Both the position numbers and the translations under genes were made by a program. Under the pieces are notes generated by a model that did no database searches, had not been told where the DNA came from, and was given only the letters and a program-made list of their open reading frames with translations. Shown one piece after another: positions 63,930 to 64,000 of a DNA stretch of 64,000 nt (position 1 is its first letter; each line of letters opens with the position of its first letter). The DNA lies in NCBI GenBank assembly GCA_029582165.1, contig CM055875.1, forward strand, positions 13,800,544-13,864,543. The letters run 5' to 3'. The stretch comes from Portulaca oleracea. Its lineage: Eukaryota; Streptophyta; Magnoliopsida; Caryophyllales; Portulacaceae.

Positions 63930-64000
63930 GTTTGGATTATATTTGAACTCCGGTATGTGGCTGTGAGTTGTTTAAGTTGTGTTTGGATTGTATTTAAACT

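Larger units (their letters stand above)
1..64000 (+). repeat. Tandem satellite array, ~50.5-bp monomer / 101-bp dimer, filling the window
   Basis: Every stretch I inspected, from the first base to the last, consists of head-to-tail copies of a 50- or 51-bp monomer in one orientation, so there is no unique DNA and neither end of the array is reached. Each monomer has three parts: a T-rich head (GTTTGGATTGTATTTGAAC), a GC-rich core (CCGGCGTGTGGCCG) and a tail in one of two forms. Alternation of the two tails makes a 101-bp dimer, roughly 630 dimers in all. Strand '+' means the orientation in which the monomer reads GTTTGG first. The organisation (short monomer, dimer, higher-order modules, no interspersed genes) is that of eukaryotic heterochromatic satellite DNA. 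Chromosomal position and species cannot be read from the sequence, and I do not recognise it as a named family. A transcribed satellite RNA is possible, but no promoter or terminator is evident. Confidence 0.98.
13081..64000 (+). repeat. Right domain of the array (second variant set)
   Basis: From about 12.95-13.2 kb new diagnostic units appear and recur to the end: GTATTAGAATTCC heads (first near 12957), GTTTGGTCTG heads (first near 13150), and a TGTGCTTGG join followed by CTTCGGCGTATAGTCG (first near 13196). The B form GTGAGTGATTTAAG, rare on the left (7250, 9546), becomes regular. Between the separately listed modules the sequence is the same A/B monomers, with no other content. Confidence 0.75.
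63442..64000 (+). repeat. 1.21-kb higher-order unit, copy 3 (cut by the window end)
   Basis: These first ~559 bp of a third copy begin like the other two and run through GGATTGGATTTGAACTGCGG, GGTCTTG, GTATTAGAAC and CTCTGGCGTTCGG. Since the window ends inside it, the run of 1,211-bp units may continue beyond and could be the active homogenised part of the array. Confidence 0.8.

Noticed and set aside
63880..63980. Internal RNA polymerase III promoter or tRNA-derived origin: TGGCCGTGCATG resembles an A box, and TTTGAACTCC in the next unit resembles a B box; some units even read TTCGAAC.
   Set aside because: Two A-box mismatches, a B-box spacing that does not allow the normal T-arm pairing, no clover-leaf, and a TTTT terminator in every A tail.
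1..64000. Many open frames of 60-159 codons on both strands with similar peptides (such as SSNTIQTQLKPFTAT or VWIVFELRRVAV).
   Set aside because: They are the same satellite read in rotating frames. Both strands are open at the same places, they end at regular repeat-borne stops, and there is no start context, codon bias or unique sequence.
1..64000. CRISPR-like pattern: a conserved ~34-bp part alternating with a ~16-bp variable part.
   Set aside because: The 'spacer' part is only two sequences (A and B tails) and their point variants. There are no unique spacers, leader or cas genes.
1..64000. Repeat protein array (101-bp period is close to the 102 bp of TAL-effector repeats).
   Set aside because: 101 is not a multiple of three, so the frame changes every dimer, and the translated peptides have no TAL, PPR or similar motif.
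1..64000. Telomeric repeat, given the G/T-rich strand.
   Set aside because: No TTAGGG-like or TTTAGGG-like tandem unit is present; the period is 50-51 bp.
1..64000. Plasmid or phage iteron origin, or bacterial intergenic repeats.
   Set aside because: Iteron clusters are short and lie beside a replication gene. Here 64 kb lacks any gene, which does not fit a bacterial or phage replicon.
1..64000. TATA-like motifs in variant heads (GGATTATATTTG) as promoters.
   Set aside because: They are single-base variants of the common head (GTATTTG to ATATTTG), scattered throughout, with no associated gene or start region.
1..64000. G-quadruplex potential of the G-rich strand.
   Set aside because: Runs of three or more G are almost absent; the strand is GT-mixed with GG pairs only.

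Overview
The whole 64,000-base window is one uninterrupted tandem satellite array. I see no protein-coding gene, RNA gene, transposon, CRISPR array or unique-sequence island in it. The building block is a monomer of 50 or 51 bp in two forms. Form A (50 bp) ends in GCATGTTTTATGTGT and form B (51 bp) ends in GAATGGTTTAAGTTGT. The two share about their first 34 bases: a T-rich head, GTTTGGATTGTATTTGAAC, and a GC-rich core, CCGGCGTGTGGCCG. A and B mostly alternate, giving a 101-bp dimer. All units run in the same orientation. The + strand is strongly G/T-rich (about 74% G+T in the consensus monomers), with overall GC near 46%.

On the dimer sits a layered higher-order structure. Diagnostic variants recur at fixed distances and define modules that were duplicated, shuffled and partly overwritten. 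From about 1 to 13 kb there is an older-looking domain with its own variants (TATGAGTG, AAGTGGTATTTGG), including three copies of a ~0.57-kb module and four copies of a ~1.5-1.6-kb module. From about 13 kb to the end a second variant set takes over (GTTTGGTCTG, TGTGCTTGG, GTATTAGAA). This domain holds nested duplications: ~404 bp at 13.2-14 kb, ~3.09 kb (18-20.4 and 21.1-23.5 kb), ~9.96 kb (21.6-30.9 and 31.6-40.9 kb), ~5.66 kb (35.1-39.6 and 40.8-45.3 kb), ~6.08 kb (41.5-47.0 and 47.5-53.1 kb), 3.63 kb (53.8-55.4 and 57.4-59.0 kb), a perfect-looking 201-bp doublet at 56.0-56.4 kb, and two and a half copies of a 1,211-bp unit (12 dimers) from 61.0 kb to the end.

This suggests heterochromatin of a eukaryotic chromosome (centromeric, pericentromeric, subtelomeric, or a sex or B chromosome). 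Nothing in the sequence identifies the species, and I do not recognise the monomer as a named satellite. The short open reading frames (60-159 codons) on both strands are the satellite read in rotating frames and are not genes.

Three signals deserve attention. First, most diagnostic variants are C-to-T or G-to-A changes at the three CpG sites of the monomer, as expected from methylated-cytosine deamination. Second, short deletions and odd CAG-type substitutions cluster at the GC-rich core and scattered neighbouring sites, in patches absent from the duplicate copies; these look more like consensus or basecalling errors than biology. Third, there are in-register replacement tracts that look like gene conversion. 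I did not find a new functional system; the interest lies in satellite evolution and assembly quality. Offsets and similarities were read by eye, so module edges are accurate to roughly one monomer.
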